64,000 nucleotides of DNA, taken from Planctomycetota bacterium. GTDB lineage: Bacteria > Planctomycetota > J058 > J103. The stretch lies in the NCBI GenBank assembly GCA_026004615.1, contig BPJM01000008.1:62001-126000 (forward strand). Direction: 5' to 3'. Numbering within the stretch: position 1 is the stretch's first letter; every line of letters begins with the position of its first letter. Positions 9,075-16,642 of this stretch are shown piece after piece. A program made the position numbers and the translations under genes. The notes under the pieces were generated by a model, which was not told the DNA's origin, did no database searches, and was given only the letters and a program-made list of their open reading frames with translations.

Positions 9075-10067
9075 ATGGCGGCGGCAACGGGGCAGCCGGC
9101 TGGCAGCGGGGCGGGCGGCGGGCACGCTGGCCCGGGCTCGTGCGCGCCGCCGGCAGGGCGGGCGCGCAGGCGAGCGCGGCGCACCCCGCTGCGGCGCCGG
9201 CTCAAGAAGGCGCTGCGCCGCGTGCTGGCGGCACTGGCGGCGGCGGTGCTGCCGGAGCTGTACTTCGCCTACGTCTGGTTCGTCTGGCGGACCAGCCGGG
9301 TCGATGATCGCACCGAGCCGGTGATGCGCCATCTCGATACCTACGGGCGCGTCGTCTGTCCGCTGTGGCACCAGGAGGTGTTCACGGTGGCGTACGCCTA
9401 CCGGCGGTTCCGCCCGGCGACGGTGGCGAGTCCGGGGGACGTGGGCGAGGTGATCGCGCGGCTGCTCGCGCGGTGTGGCTACCACGTGCTGCGCGGCGGC
9501 TCCTCCAGCGGCAAGGCGCGGCGCCGCCAGGTGCTGCCGCAGATGATCGCGCACATGCGCGGCAACCGGCGGGTCCTCTACGGCATCACCGTCGACGGCT
9601 CGCGCGGGCCGGCGCTGTGCATGAAGCCCGGAGCGGCGGTGCTGGCGCGGGCGTGCGGGGCGGCGGTGTGGGTGGTGCGGACGTTCTATTCGCGGCGGCT
9701 GGAGCTGCCGAGCTGGGACCGCACCGCGATCCCGCTGCCCTTCGGGCGGATCCGGCTCGACGCGGTGGGGCCCTACTGGATCGACCCGGCGGCGGATGAG
9801 CGCGAGCTGGAGGCGTTCCGCCGCCACCTCGAGGAGGAGCTGCGGGAGCTGTACTACGAGAGCTACCGGTGGTTCGGCCGCGGGGCGCGGCTGCGCGGGG
9901 CGCCGGGCCTGCCGGCGGGCTGGCGGCCGCGCTGGGGGCGGGGCCGGCGCGGCCGGCGCCGCACGCGCTACGATCTCGATCCGGCCCACCCGCCGCCGTG
10001 GGCAGGGCGGAGCGGCGCGGTGCCCGCGGGCGCGCGTTCGGGTATGGCGGCAGGACCCAACCCCTGA
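9075..10067 (+). CDS. DUF374 lysophospholipid acyltransferase-like protein
   Basis: Membrane-associated acyltransferase-like protein of the DUF374 group, 330 residues. These proteins resemble the LPLAT fold and are thought to acylate lipid A precursors or phospholipids. The visible motifs are a hydrophobic anchor near residues 50-75 (ALAAAVLPELYFAYVWFVW), the block CPLWHQEVF, RGGSSSGKARR, and ITVDGSRGPALCMKPGA, which matches the family hallmark TxDGPRGPxxxxKxG. The Arg-rich C-terminal tail has no counterpart that I know. The ATG at 9075 follows an AGGGG site; an earlier in-frame start is possible but adds only low-complexity sequence. It lies just ahead of lexA, separated by a promoter-bearing gap. 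Confidence 0.75.
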   Translation: MAAATGQPAGSGAGGGHAGPGSCAPPAGRARRRARRTPLRRRLKKALRRVLAALAAAVLPELYFAYVWFVWRTSRVDDRTEPVMRHLDTYGRVVCPLWHQEVFTVAYAYRRFRPATVASPGDVGEVIARLLARCGYHVLRGGSSSGKARRRQVLPQMIAHMRGNRRVLYGITVDGSRGPALCMKPGAAVLARACGAAVWVVRTFYSRRLELPSWDRTAIPLPFGRIRLDAVGPYWIDPAADERELEAFRRHLEEELRELYYESYRWFGRGARLRGAPGLPAGWRPRWGRGRRGRRRTRYDLDPAHPPPWAGRSGAVPAGARSGMAAGPNP

Positions 10068-10099
10068 AGGCGCCAGAAGATCTCGCAGTTGGCGGCGGA

Positions 10100-10128
10100 T
10101 TGCGTGTCGGTGCTGTTAGGGATAGTAT
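10100..10128 (+). promoter_or_regulatory. probable lexA promoter
   Basis: TTGCGT at 10100-10105, a 17-base spacer, and TAGTAT at 10123-10128, followed 61 bases later by the lexA ATG. I see no clear dyad over the -10 box, so the LexA operator of this lineage is not identified. Confidence 0.6.
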
Positions 10129-10189
10129 CGGCGGCGCGGCGGCGGGACCGCCGCAGCCCGTTCAGACCCTTGCTCGGGAGCCGGCTCGC

Positions 10190-10876
10190 ATGAACCTCAC
10201 TCCGAAGCAGCTCGCGGTCGTGCAGTTCCTCGTCGCCTATCGCGACCGCCACGGCCTGTCGCCGACGCTGGAGGAGATCGCGCGCCACCTCGGGGTCACC
10301 AAGATCACCGTCTACGAGCACGTCTCGCAGCTGGTGAAGAAGGGAGCGCTGCGCAAGACGCCGTTTCTGGCCCGTTCGCTGACGGTAGCGCCCAAGCTGG
10401 CCGCGGAGGTGCGGCGCCGCGCGCAGCCGCGCACCGACGGGCGGCATGCGGCGCGCCGCGGCGTGCCGGCACGGGCGGGCGAGGCGGCGCCCGGCCCGCG
10501 CGCGCAGCTGCCCCTGCTCGGCCGCATCGCGGCGGGCCGTCCCATCGAGGCGGTCGAGGATCCGGACGCGGTGCTCGACCTGGGGGACATGGTGCGGCTG
10601 GACCGCGCCGCCTACGCGCTGCGGGTGCAGGGCGACTCCATGATCGAGGACGGCATCCGGGACGGCGACTACGTGATCGTCGAGAACCGCAACTGGGCGA
10701 ACAACGGCGAGATGGTCGTGGCCATCGTCGGCGACGACGAGGCGACCCTGAAGCGGTTTTATCGCAACGGCGACGGCCGGATCCGGCTGGTTCCGGCCAA
10801 TCCGGAGCTCGAGCCCCTGGTCGTCGATCGCTGCGAGATCCGGGGCGTGGTGGTCGGGGTGGTGCGCCGCTTCTGA
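10190..10876 (+). CDS. lexA: LexA repressor
   Basis: SOS-response repressor and self-cleaving S24 peptidase, 228 residues. The N-terminal winged helix-turn-helix spans residues 1-65 with the recognition region VTKITVYEHVSQL. The latch domain carries the cleavage pair Ala115-Gly116 (IAAGRP), nucleophile Ser150 (GDSM) and Lys188 (ATLKRF), so RecA-stimulated autocleavage should be intact. The linker (residues 75-105) is longer and richer in Arg/Ala than in E. coli LexA. The recognition helix differs from the proteobacterial type and resembles planctomycete LexA, so the operator should differ from CTGT-N8-ACAG. Its last 27 coding bases plus the stop reappear 72 bases downstream (10919-10949). Confidence 0.93.
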   Translation: MNLTPKQLAVVQFLVAYRDRHGLSPTLEEIARHLGVTKITVYEHVSQLVKKGALRKTPFLARSLTVAPKLAAEVRRRAQPRTDGRHAARRGVPARAGEAAPGPRAQLPLLGRIAAGRPIEAVEDPDAVLDLGDMVRLDRAAYALRVQGDSMIEDGIRDGDYVIVENRNWANNGEMVVAIVGDDEATLKRFYRNGDGRIRLVPANPELEPLVVDRCEIRGVVVGVVRRF

Positions 10877-10949
10877 GTTTCAGCACCGCCGGAACCGGCA
10901 ACTTGCCGGTTCCGAGGTGTGGTGGTCGGGGGGGTGCGCCGATTCTGAG
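10847..10949 (+). repeat. duplicated lexA 3' end around a perfect palindrome
   Basis: Bases 10847-10877 (the end of lexA with its stop) recur at 10919-10949 with two mismatches in 31. Between them, 10890-10914 is a perfect inverted repeat, CGGAACCGGCAA, one C, then its complement. There is no T tract, so it is not a standard terminator. Confidence 0.8.
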
Positions 10950-11135
10950 AGCGGGGCGGAGGCTGGGATGGGCCGGCGCGGCGGCGGGAGGCGCGGGCTG
11001 CCGCGGGTGCCGTATGACGCGCTCGTTGAGGAAGGGTCGGGCGGAGGGCGGCGTCCGGACGGTTGCGGGCGCGGCTCCGCGGGCGGGGGCAGGGTAGCGG
11101 TCGAGCCGCACGGCGCGGGTGCGGAGGGGCAGGGC

Positions 11136-11873
11136 GTGAGAGGTTGCAGCTGGGCGAGCGCCTGCGGGGCCGCCTGGGCGGCGGCGGGGTTGCTGCTGCT
11201 CGCGCTCGCAGTCTCGGCCAGCGCTGGCGGCCGGGCGGAGCAGCCGCCCCCGCCGCCCGAGCGCGCGCTCAATCCGTACGTGCTCGCGCTGCTGCAGAGC
11301 TATCCCGCCGACGGTACCCACGGGTACTGGTGGCCGAAGGACGGCAGCTACGACGGCACCACCTGCGACCTGGTCTACCAGGGCGAGGTGGTGGCGCGCG
11401 GCGAGCCCGGGCGGCGCACCTATTGCTGCGGGCTCACCTTCGAGGTCTGGCTGCGGGCGTGCGAGGCGTGGTGGCGGCGGCACCGACCGAGCGCCGGGCA
11501 TCTGCGCGTGGGGGATCTCGACGCCGCGGGGCTGCGGAAGCTGCGGGCGGAGTGGTTCTGCGCGCGGGGCGGACGCGGCGGGCCGGTCGATGCGCTGGTG
11601 CCGCGGGGGCTCGGCGTGCGCATCGAGCGGCTCCAGGACGCCCGGCCCGGCGATTTCGTGCAGCTGTGGCGGGCGGACCGGAGCGGTCATTCCGTGATCT
11701 TCCTCGGCTGGGAGCGCCAGGGCGGCGAGATCGCCGGCATCCGCTACTGGTCGACCCAGCGCGCCACGCGCGGCATCGGAATCCACCGGGAGTACTTCGC
11801 CGGCCCGCGCGCGGTGCGGCGGGACGAGCTGTACATCGCGCGGGCGCTCTTGCCCGCCGCCAGCGCTGACTGA
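11136..11873 (+). CDS. secreted NlpC/P60-like or CHAP-like protein
   Basis: Exported protein of 245 residues with no firm family. From the GTG at 11136, which has GGAGG eight bases upstream, it starts with a signal sequence (AAWAAAGLLLLALAVSASA). The mature part has YDGTTCDLVYQGEVV, then RTYCCGLTFEVWL, and later RPGDFVQLWR and SGHSVIFLGW. A Cys in a CCGLT context followed by a His in GHSVIFLGW is the order of the catalytic Cys-His pair of the papain-like NlpC/P60 and CHAP amidases, so a cell-wall amidase role is possible. That is inference. An earlier ATG at 10968 would bury the signal sequence. No partner gene is adjacent. Confidence 0.6.
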   Translation: MRGCSWASACGAAWAAAGLLLLALAVSASAGGRAEQPPPPPERALNPYVLALLQSYPADGTHGYWWPKDGSYDGTTCDLVYQGEVVARGEPGRRTYCCGLTFEVWLRACEAWWRRHRPSAGHLRVGDLDAAGLRKLRAEWFCARGGRGGPVDALVPRGLGVRIERLQDARPGDFVQLWRADRSGHSVIFLGWERQGGEIAGIRYWSTQRATRGIGIHREYFAGPRAVRRDELYIARALLPAASAD

Positions 11874-12340
11874 GCGCGCGGGCGGCGGGGCGTTCGCTCC
11901 GGGCGTACCCGCGGGCGGCGGACTGAAAACGGCGCAGCGCGCGCCCGGCGATCGCTTCGGTCCTGTGCCTGCCGGTGGTGAGAGGCACGGCCGGGACGCC
12001 CTCGCAGGACGTGCCTTCTCCCCGCGTGCGCTGCCGGTTCCCCCGCCCGCTTGCCGGCGGGCGAGGCGAGCGCGGAGCGGCGCAGCGCTTGCGAGCCGCG
12101 GGGTAGGGCTCGCGGCCTGCCCGAGCCGTCGGGCAGGTGCACCTGGGCCGGCGGCGCCCGAGCGCGCGCGGACGCCAGGACAGGCGGCCCGCGATGTCGG
12201 AGGCGCAGCGCACCATGACAGGTGAGCGGGGGCGCGGTGTCCCCGCCGAGGCGAGGGACCCGTCCGATCGAGCGCTGGCCGTGCGCGGACAACGGCCGGC
12301 AGCGTGGGTTGCCGGAGGGCGGGTGGCGAGGAGAGCGCGC
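11874..12340. other. intergenic region with hairpins, no gene seen
   Basis: About 470 bases without a convincing gene. It contains a perfect nine-pair hairpin at 12116-12137 (CCTGCCCGA, loop GCCG) and a weaker one near 12050 (CGCCCGC/GCGGGCG). None has a T tract. Known RNAs (RNase P, tmRNA, SRP RNA) were considered and their conserved cores are absent. Confidence 0.4.
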
Positions 12341-12697
12341 ATGGCGAAGAGCAGCAGCACTGCGGGCAGCTGGACGCGCCACGCCGGGCATCCCGGCGAG
12401 CGGCCCGCACCTGCGGCGGCACTACCCCGGATCGTCTACCTGCTGCCCGATGGGTTCGCGGCCGAGCGGCTGGTCGCAGCGCTGCGCGGGGAGGGCGGCC
12501 GGCTGGCGGGATTGGTCGAGCTGGAGGGGGAGCCCGACGACGTCTGCGCCTGTTTCGGCCTCGGCCCCGCCGGGGCCGAGGCCCGGGTCGAGGTGCGCGC
12601 GCGCAGCGCCACCGTGGTCGCGCCGAGCTTCGCGGTGCGGCGCGACCTGCTGGTGCAGATCATGGATCTGGTGGCGGCGGCGGGCGGCGCAACCTGA
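12341..12697 (+). CDS. hypothetical protein, 118 residues
   Basis: I do not recognise this protein. The ATG at 12341 follows GAGGAG with good spacing. After a disordered basic N-terminus (about 30 residues), residues 30-118 form a compact alpha/beta-looking domain: RIVYLLPDGFAAERLVAALR, a linker GLVELEGEPDDVCACFGLG, a strand-rich part VEVRARSATVVAPSFAV and a closing helix DLLVQIMDLVAAAG. There are two Cys (CAC) and no signal peptide or membrane segment. It is convergent with the small zinc-binding-like gene at 12776-12961. Codon use matches the neighbours, so I think it is a real gene. Confidence 0.5.
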   Translation: MAKSSSTAGSWTRHAGHPGERPAPAAALPRIVYLLPDGFAAERLVAALRGEGGRLAGLVELEGEPDDVCACFGLGPAGAEARVEVRARSATVVAPSFAVRRDLLVQIMDLVAAAGGAT

Positions 12698-12775
12698 GCC
12701 CGCTCGGGACGAGCATTCCGCCGCCGCTCGCCGGCGACCGGCGGAGCGCCCGAGGCCGCGCGGCCTGGCCTGGGG

Positions 12776-12961
12776 CTAGCCTGCGACCGCCGCCTGGGCG
12801 GCGTGGATCCGCAGCGCCTCGTAGCACTCCAGGCAGTAGTACTTGCCGTTCCACTGGAAGAAGTCGTGGTACTTGATGCAACCAGGCGTGGCGCAGCGCG
12901 AGGTCTCGGTCCCGCGCCGGGTGGGTGCCCGGCGCTCGCTGCTGCGGCTCGTCTCGGTCAT
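12776..12961 (-). CDS. small Cys-rich (zinc-ribbon-like) protein
   Basis: A 61-residue protein with an Arg/Ser-rich N-terminus and a core with four cysteines: Cys-x4-Cys (CATPGC) and Cys-x2-Cys (CLEC) separated by KYHDFFQWNGKYY, which suggests one zinc site. The ATG at 12959-12961 has GGAG upstream, and a TTGACG/TAGGAT promoter lies at 13034-13061. Codons are typical of the region. I do not know the family; short zinc ribbons of this size often bind nucleic acid or act as protein adaptors. No signal peptide or membrane segment is seen. Confidence 0.6.
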   Translation of the reverse strand: MTETSRSSERRAPTRRGTETSRCATPGCIKYHDFFQWNGKYYCLECYEALRIHAAQAAVAG

Positions 12962-13033
12962 GGGCTTCGCTCCGCTCTGCGATCGTTCCCTCTGTCGGCG
13001 AGCAGGCGTTCCTTCCGGCTCGCAAAGGCGTAA

Positions 13034-13061
13034 ATCCTACACCTGCCGCGCCTGGCGTCAA
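13034..13061 (-). promoter_or_regulatory. promoter of the small Cys-rich gene
   Basis: On the minus strand TTGACG (13056-13061), 16 bases, then TAGGAT (13034-13039), about 70 bases before the ATG at 12961. Confidence 0.55.
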
Positions 13062-13110
13062 GCCGACCGGGCGGACCGGCTTGGGGGGCACGGCGGGAGC
13101 GGGCTGCTCC

Positions 13111-13875
13111 TCAGGTCATGAAGCCGGTCTCGTCGGGCTCGAGCGCCATCATGGCCCCGGTGGCGGCCTCGTCCTCCTTGGGTTGCTCCACCCATTCGGG
13201 CAGCGCCCCGACCATGCCGAGTGCGGTCCGTCCGACCGACTTGGTGAAGTGGCAGTAGAAGCCCTTGCGCAGGTTCAGCGGGTGGTCCTGGCTGAGCGGC
13301 TGGACGATGGCGCGGTCGTAGATCTTGGCGCCGAGTGCCTCGCGTGCGTCGCCGCCCTGCTCGCTGGCCTTCGCCTTGGCGCCTTCCCAGTCGAACGCGC
13401 CGAGCGCACTACCCAGCACGTCGCACACCAGTTCGACCTGGCCCGCGTCCATACGGCGGCGCTGCGCTGCCGCGAGGGCGAAGATCAGGTCGACGCACAG
13501 CTTGAGCACGTACAACAGCTCCGAGACCACCGCGGCGGCGCCCGGCGTCAGCCGTTGGGGCGTGCCGCCGCGGCGGGTGTCGGTCAGCATGCGGATATCG
13601 GTGCTGGTCCCGGTCTCGAGGTGGGCAGAGGGCGCGGCGATGGCCGCGTACATGGCACGGCTGATGATCGCCTCGTGCAGCTGCTCCTCCTCCACTCCCG
13701 GATGGGCGGCGCGGACCTCCTCGGGGGTGGTGGTGACGGTGTAGCTGCCCAGCAGGTGCTCCAGGAAACGGGGGAGCCAGCGCCCGCTGACCAGATCCTG
13801 GCGCGAGAGCTGCGCGATGAACGGCTCGAACCTGCTCAGCTCCTTTTTCAGCTTGAGCTGCTCGGTCTTGTTCAA
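13111..13875 (-). CDS. hypothetical protein, 254 residues, TTG start
   Basis: Unrecognised cytosolic protein. The start is the TTG at 13873-13875: GGGAGGACC sits seven bases upstream and the charged helix NKTEQLKLKKELSRFEPF begins there; no ATG fits. The sequence is mostly alpha-helical, with LPRFLEHLLGSYTVTTTPEEV, a central part GTSTDIRMLTDTRRG, a hydrophobic helix VVSELLYVLKLCVDLIFALAA and a C-terminal block GFYCHFTKSVGRTALGMVG. It lacks a signal peptide. It sits divergent to tRNA-His. Codon use and the strong ribosome site make it a likely real gene, but I cannot assign a function. Confidence 0.65.
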   Translation of the reverse strand: MNKTEQLKLKKELSRFEPFIAQLSRQDLVSGRWLPRFLEHLLGSYTVTTTPEEVRAAHPGVEEEQLHEAIISRAMYAAIAAPSAHLETGTSTDIRMLTDTRRGGTPQRLTPGAAAVVSELLYVLKLCVDLIFALAAAQRRRMDAGQVELVCDVLGSALGAFDWEGAKAKASEQGGDAREALGAKIYDRAIVQPLSQDHPLNLRKGFYCHFTKSVGRTALGMVGALPEWVEQPKEDEAATGAMMALEPDETGFMT

Positions 13876-13945
13876 GACAGGTCCTCCCGCGGGGATCACC
13901 CGCGAGTATAGCGGCGGCGCCCACCGGCGCAATGGGCGCGCGGCC

Positions 13946-13974
13946 TTGACGCGGAAGGGGCGCCGGACTAGACT
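13946..13974 (+). promoter_or_regulatory. tRNA-His promoter
   Basis: TTGACG (13946-13951), 17-base spacer, TAGACT (13969-13974). Predicted start of transcription is about 13981, only eight bases before the tRNA, as usual for a monocistronic tRNA gene. Confidence 0.75.
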
Positions 13975-13989
13975 TCCTGCCTCTCGGCG

Positions 13990-14066
13990 GTGGCTGTAGC
14001 TCAACCGGTTAGAGCGCCAGACTGTGGCTCTGGAGGTCGGGGGTTCGAGTCCCCTCAGCCACCCCA
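13990..14066 (+). tRNA. tRNA-His (GTG)
   Basis: A complete cloverleaf: acceptor GTGGCTG/CAGCCAC, D stem GCTC/GAGC, anticodon stem CCAGA/TCTGG with anticodon GTG, T stem GGGGG/CCCCT with one G.U pair and loop TTCGAGT. The discriminator is C73 (14063) and CCA (14064-14066) is encoded. A G at 13989 gives the G-1 residue that histidyl-tRNA synthetase needs, opposite C73. Confidence 0.97.
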
Positions 14067-14144
14067 GCGTGCGGATCGGCAAGGGGTGCGCGCGGCGCGC
14101 CACCGGGCCACGATCGCAACGGATCGCAACGGGATGGCACGCCT

Positions 14145-15341
14145 ATGAGCGACGGGACCGCACCCGCGACGTGCGCCCCCACGGCGGCGCTCGGTTCTAC
14201 CGTTCGGAGCGAAGCGGTGCTCGTGCTCGAGGATGGCCGTGCCTTTTACGGCACGAGCGTGGGCGCTCCGGGCGAGGCGGTCGCCGAGGTGGTGTTCAAC
14301 ACCTCCATGACGGGCTACCAGGAGATCCTGACCGACCCCAGCTACTGGGGCCAGATCGTAGTCATGACCGCGGCGCAGATCGGCAACTACGGGGTCTGCG
14401 CCGCCGACGAGGAGGCCGCGCGTCCCATGGCGCGGGGCTTCGTGCTCGACCGCTGCTGCCCGGTGCCCTCCAACGCGCGCGCGGCTGCCTCGCTGCCGGA
14501 CTACCTGCGGCGGCACGGGGTGGTCGCGCTGGCCGAGGTGGACACCCGGGCGCTGGTCCGCCACCTGCGCAGCCGCGGTGTCATGCGCGGGATCGCCGTC
14601 TGCGGGCAGCCGATCCCACCTCGCGAGGAACTGCTGGCGCGGGTGCGTGCGGCGCCCCCGATGCAGGGCCTCGACCTGGCGCGGGAGGTGAGCTGCGCGG
14701 TGCCGTATGTCTGGGGCGAGGAGCAGCCCGCGACCGGGGGGGCCGCCGCCGCGGACAGCGAGCGGCTGCCGGTGGTCGTGCTCGACTGCGGGATCAAGCG
14801 GAGCTCGCTCCGAGCCCTGCATCGGCTGGGTTGTCGAGTCACGGTGGTGCCCGCCACCGAGAGCGCCGAGGACATCCTCGCCCGGCGCCCGGCGGGAGTG
14901 CTGCTGTCCAACGGGCCGGGTGATCCGGCGGCGGTCGGCTATGCCATCGAGACGGTGCGCGGCCTGCTCGGCCGGGTGCCGCTGTTCGGGATCTGCCTCG
15001 GCCACCAGATCCTGGCACTCGCTCTGGGTGGCCGCACCTACAAGCTCAAGTTCGGCCACCGGGGCGGTAACCAGCCGGTGCAGGACCTGCGCACCGGGCG
15101 GGTGTACATCTCGGCGCACAACCACGGCTTCGCGGTCGATTTCGAGTCGCTGTCCGCCTCGGAGGTCGAGCCCTGGTTCGTCGCGCTCAACGACGGCACC
15201 AACGAGGGACTGCGCTGCCGGTCGTTCGCTGCGGCCTCCGTACAGTTCCACCCGGAGGCCGCCCCCGGGCCCAACGACCTGCGATGGCTGTTCGAGGCAT
15301 GGGTGGCCGAGCTGCGGGCCCGCACCGGCGCCGGAGGCTGA
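14145..15341 (+). CDS. carA: carbamoyl-phosphate synthase small subunit
   Basis: Glutaminase subunit of carbamoyl-phosphate synthase, 398 residues; it releases ammonia from glutamine for CarB, feeding pyrimidine and arginine synthesis. The N-terminal CPSase domain shows FNTSMTGYQEILTDPSY and the EVDTRALVRHLR block; the class I amidotransferase domain has nucleophile Cys284 (FGICLGHQ), with His369 and Glu371 (QFHPEA). Length is standard. The first residues before AVLVLEDG are longer than usual, so a later start is possible, though the ATG at 14145 is the only clear one. carB is not in the window. purA begins two bases after the stop, so the two are co-translated. Confidence 0.95.
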   Translation: MSDGTAPATCAPTAALGSTVRSEAVLVLEDGRAFYGTSVGAPGEAVAEVVFNTSMTGYQEILTDPSYWGQIVVMTAAQIGNYGVCAADEEAARPMARGFVLDRCCPVPSNARAAASLPDYLRRHGVVALAEVDTRALVRHLRSRGVMRGIAVCGQPIPPREELLARVRAAPPMQGLDLAREVSCAVPYVWGEEQPATGGAAAADSERLPVVVLDCGIKRSSLRALHRLGCRVTVVPATESAEDILARRPAGVLLSNGPGDPAAVGYAIETVRGLLGRVPLFGICLGHQILALALGGRTYKLKFGHRGGNQPVQDLRTGRVYISAHNHGFAVDFESLSASEVEPWFVALNDGTNEGLRCRSFAAASVQFHPEAAPGPNDLRWLFEAWVAELRARTGAGG

Positions 15342-15343
15342 TC

Positions 15344-16642
15344 GTGCCCTCGCTCGCAGTCGTCGGCCTGCAGTGGGGGGATGAGGGCAAGGGCAAGGTC
15401 GTCGATGCGCTGACCGCGGAGGCCGATCTCGTCTGTCGCTACGGCGGTGGGGCCAACGCGGGCCACACGGTCTGCGTGGGCAGCGAGCGGTTCGTGCTCC
15501 ACCTGGTGCCGAGCGGCATCCTCCATCCGGACAAGCGGTGCGTGATCGGCAACGGGGTGGTGGTCGACCCGGACGGACTGCTCGGCGAGCTGCAGGCGTT
15601 GCGGGAGCGCGGCATCGCGGTCTCACCGGAACGGCTGGCGCTGTCCGAGCGCGCGCACCTGGTCATGCCCTACCACGTGGCGCTGGATCGGCTGCGCGAG
15701 GAACGCGCCGGGGCGCAGCGGCTCGGCACCACGGGACGCGGAATCGGTCCGTGCTACACCGACAAGACGGCACGGGTCGGCATCCACGCGGGTGCGCTGC
15801 GCGACCGGGCGCGCTTCGAGCGGCGGCTGCAGGCGGCGCTGCGCGACAAGGCGGAGCTGCTGGGGCGCGTGGCACCCGAGGCGGTCGATCCCGCCCGCCT
15901 GCTCGCGGCGCTGGATCGCTGGCAGCAGCTGGTGCCGTACCTCGCCGACACGGTGGCCTTGGTGCATCAGGCGCTCGATGCCGGCGAGCGCGTGCTGTTC
16001 GAGGGCGCGCAGGGCGCGCTGCTCGACGTGGACCTGGGGACCTACCCGTACGTGACCAGTTGCAATGCCGGGATCGGAGGGCTGTGTGCCGGCACGGGGG
16101 TGCCGCCCAACCGCGTCGACCGCGTGCTCGGAGTGGCGAAGGCCTACATGACGCGGGTGGGTCGCGGGCCGATGCCGACGGAGCTGCCGGACCGGACGGG
16201 GGCAGCATTGCGCGAGCGCGGCGAGGAATACGGTGCCACCACGGGACGGCCGCGCCGCTGCGGCTGGCTCGATCTGGTCGCCACGCGGCATGCGGTGCGC
16301 TTCTGCGGCATCGATGCGGTCTGCCTGACCAAGCTCGATGTGCTCTCTGGTTTCTCCGAGATCCGGGTCGCGGTCGCTTACCGGCTCGGCGGGCGCGTCA
16401 TCGAGACCATGCCCGCGGACGCCGAGGAGCTGGCGGCGTGCGAGCCGGTCTACGAGACGCTTGCCGGCTGGGCTGAGCCCATCGCCGAGGTGACGCGCGA
16501 AGAAGAGCTGCCGCCAGCGGCGCGCGACTATGTGGCGTTCGTCGAAGCGCGGCTCGGGGCGCGGATCGCCTGGCTGTCGGTGGGTCGCCGGCGCGACCAG
16601 CTGATCTGCCGTGGCGAGGCGGGGCCGTGGACGGGGGCCTGA
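15344..16642 (+). CDS. purA: adenylosuccinate synthetase
   Basis: Catalyses GTP-dependent condensation of IMP and aspartate to adenylosuccinate, the first step from IMP to AMP; cytosolic. The start is GTG at 15344 with GGAGG seven bases before it, inside the end of carA. Visible motifs: GDEGKGK (residues 12-18), the NAGHTV loop, GNGVVVDP, GTTGRGIGPCYTDK, FEGAQGALLDVDLGTYPYVT and the late GRPRRCGW. Length (432 residues) is typical. It sits between carA and cdsA in an operon with overlapping ends. No missing catalytic residue was noticed. Confidence 0.97.
   Translation: MPSLAVVGLQWGDEGKGKVVDALTAEADLVCRYGGGANAGHTVCVGSERFVLHLVPSGILHPDKRCVIGNGVVVDPDGLLGELQALRERGIAVSPERLALSERAHLVMPYHVALDRLREERAGAQRLGTTGRGIGPCYTDKTARVGIHAGALRDRARFERRLQAALRDKAELLGRVAPEAVDPARLLAALDRWQQLVPYLADTVALVHQALDAGERVLFEGAQGALLDVDLGTYPYVTSCNAGIGGLCAGTGVPPNRVDRVLGVAKAYMTRVGRGPMPTELPDRTGAALRERGEEYGATTGRPRRCGWLDLVATRHAVRFCGIDAVCLTKLDVLSGFSEIRVAVAYRLGGRVIETMPADAEELAACEPVYETLAGWAEPIAEVTREEELPPAARDYVAFVEARLGARIAWLSVGRRRDQLICRGEAGPWTGA

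Noticed and set aside
11874..12340. RNase P, tmRNA or SRP RNA
   Set aside because: Hairpins occur, but the conserved cores of these RNAs are absent.
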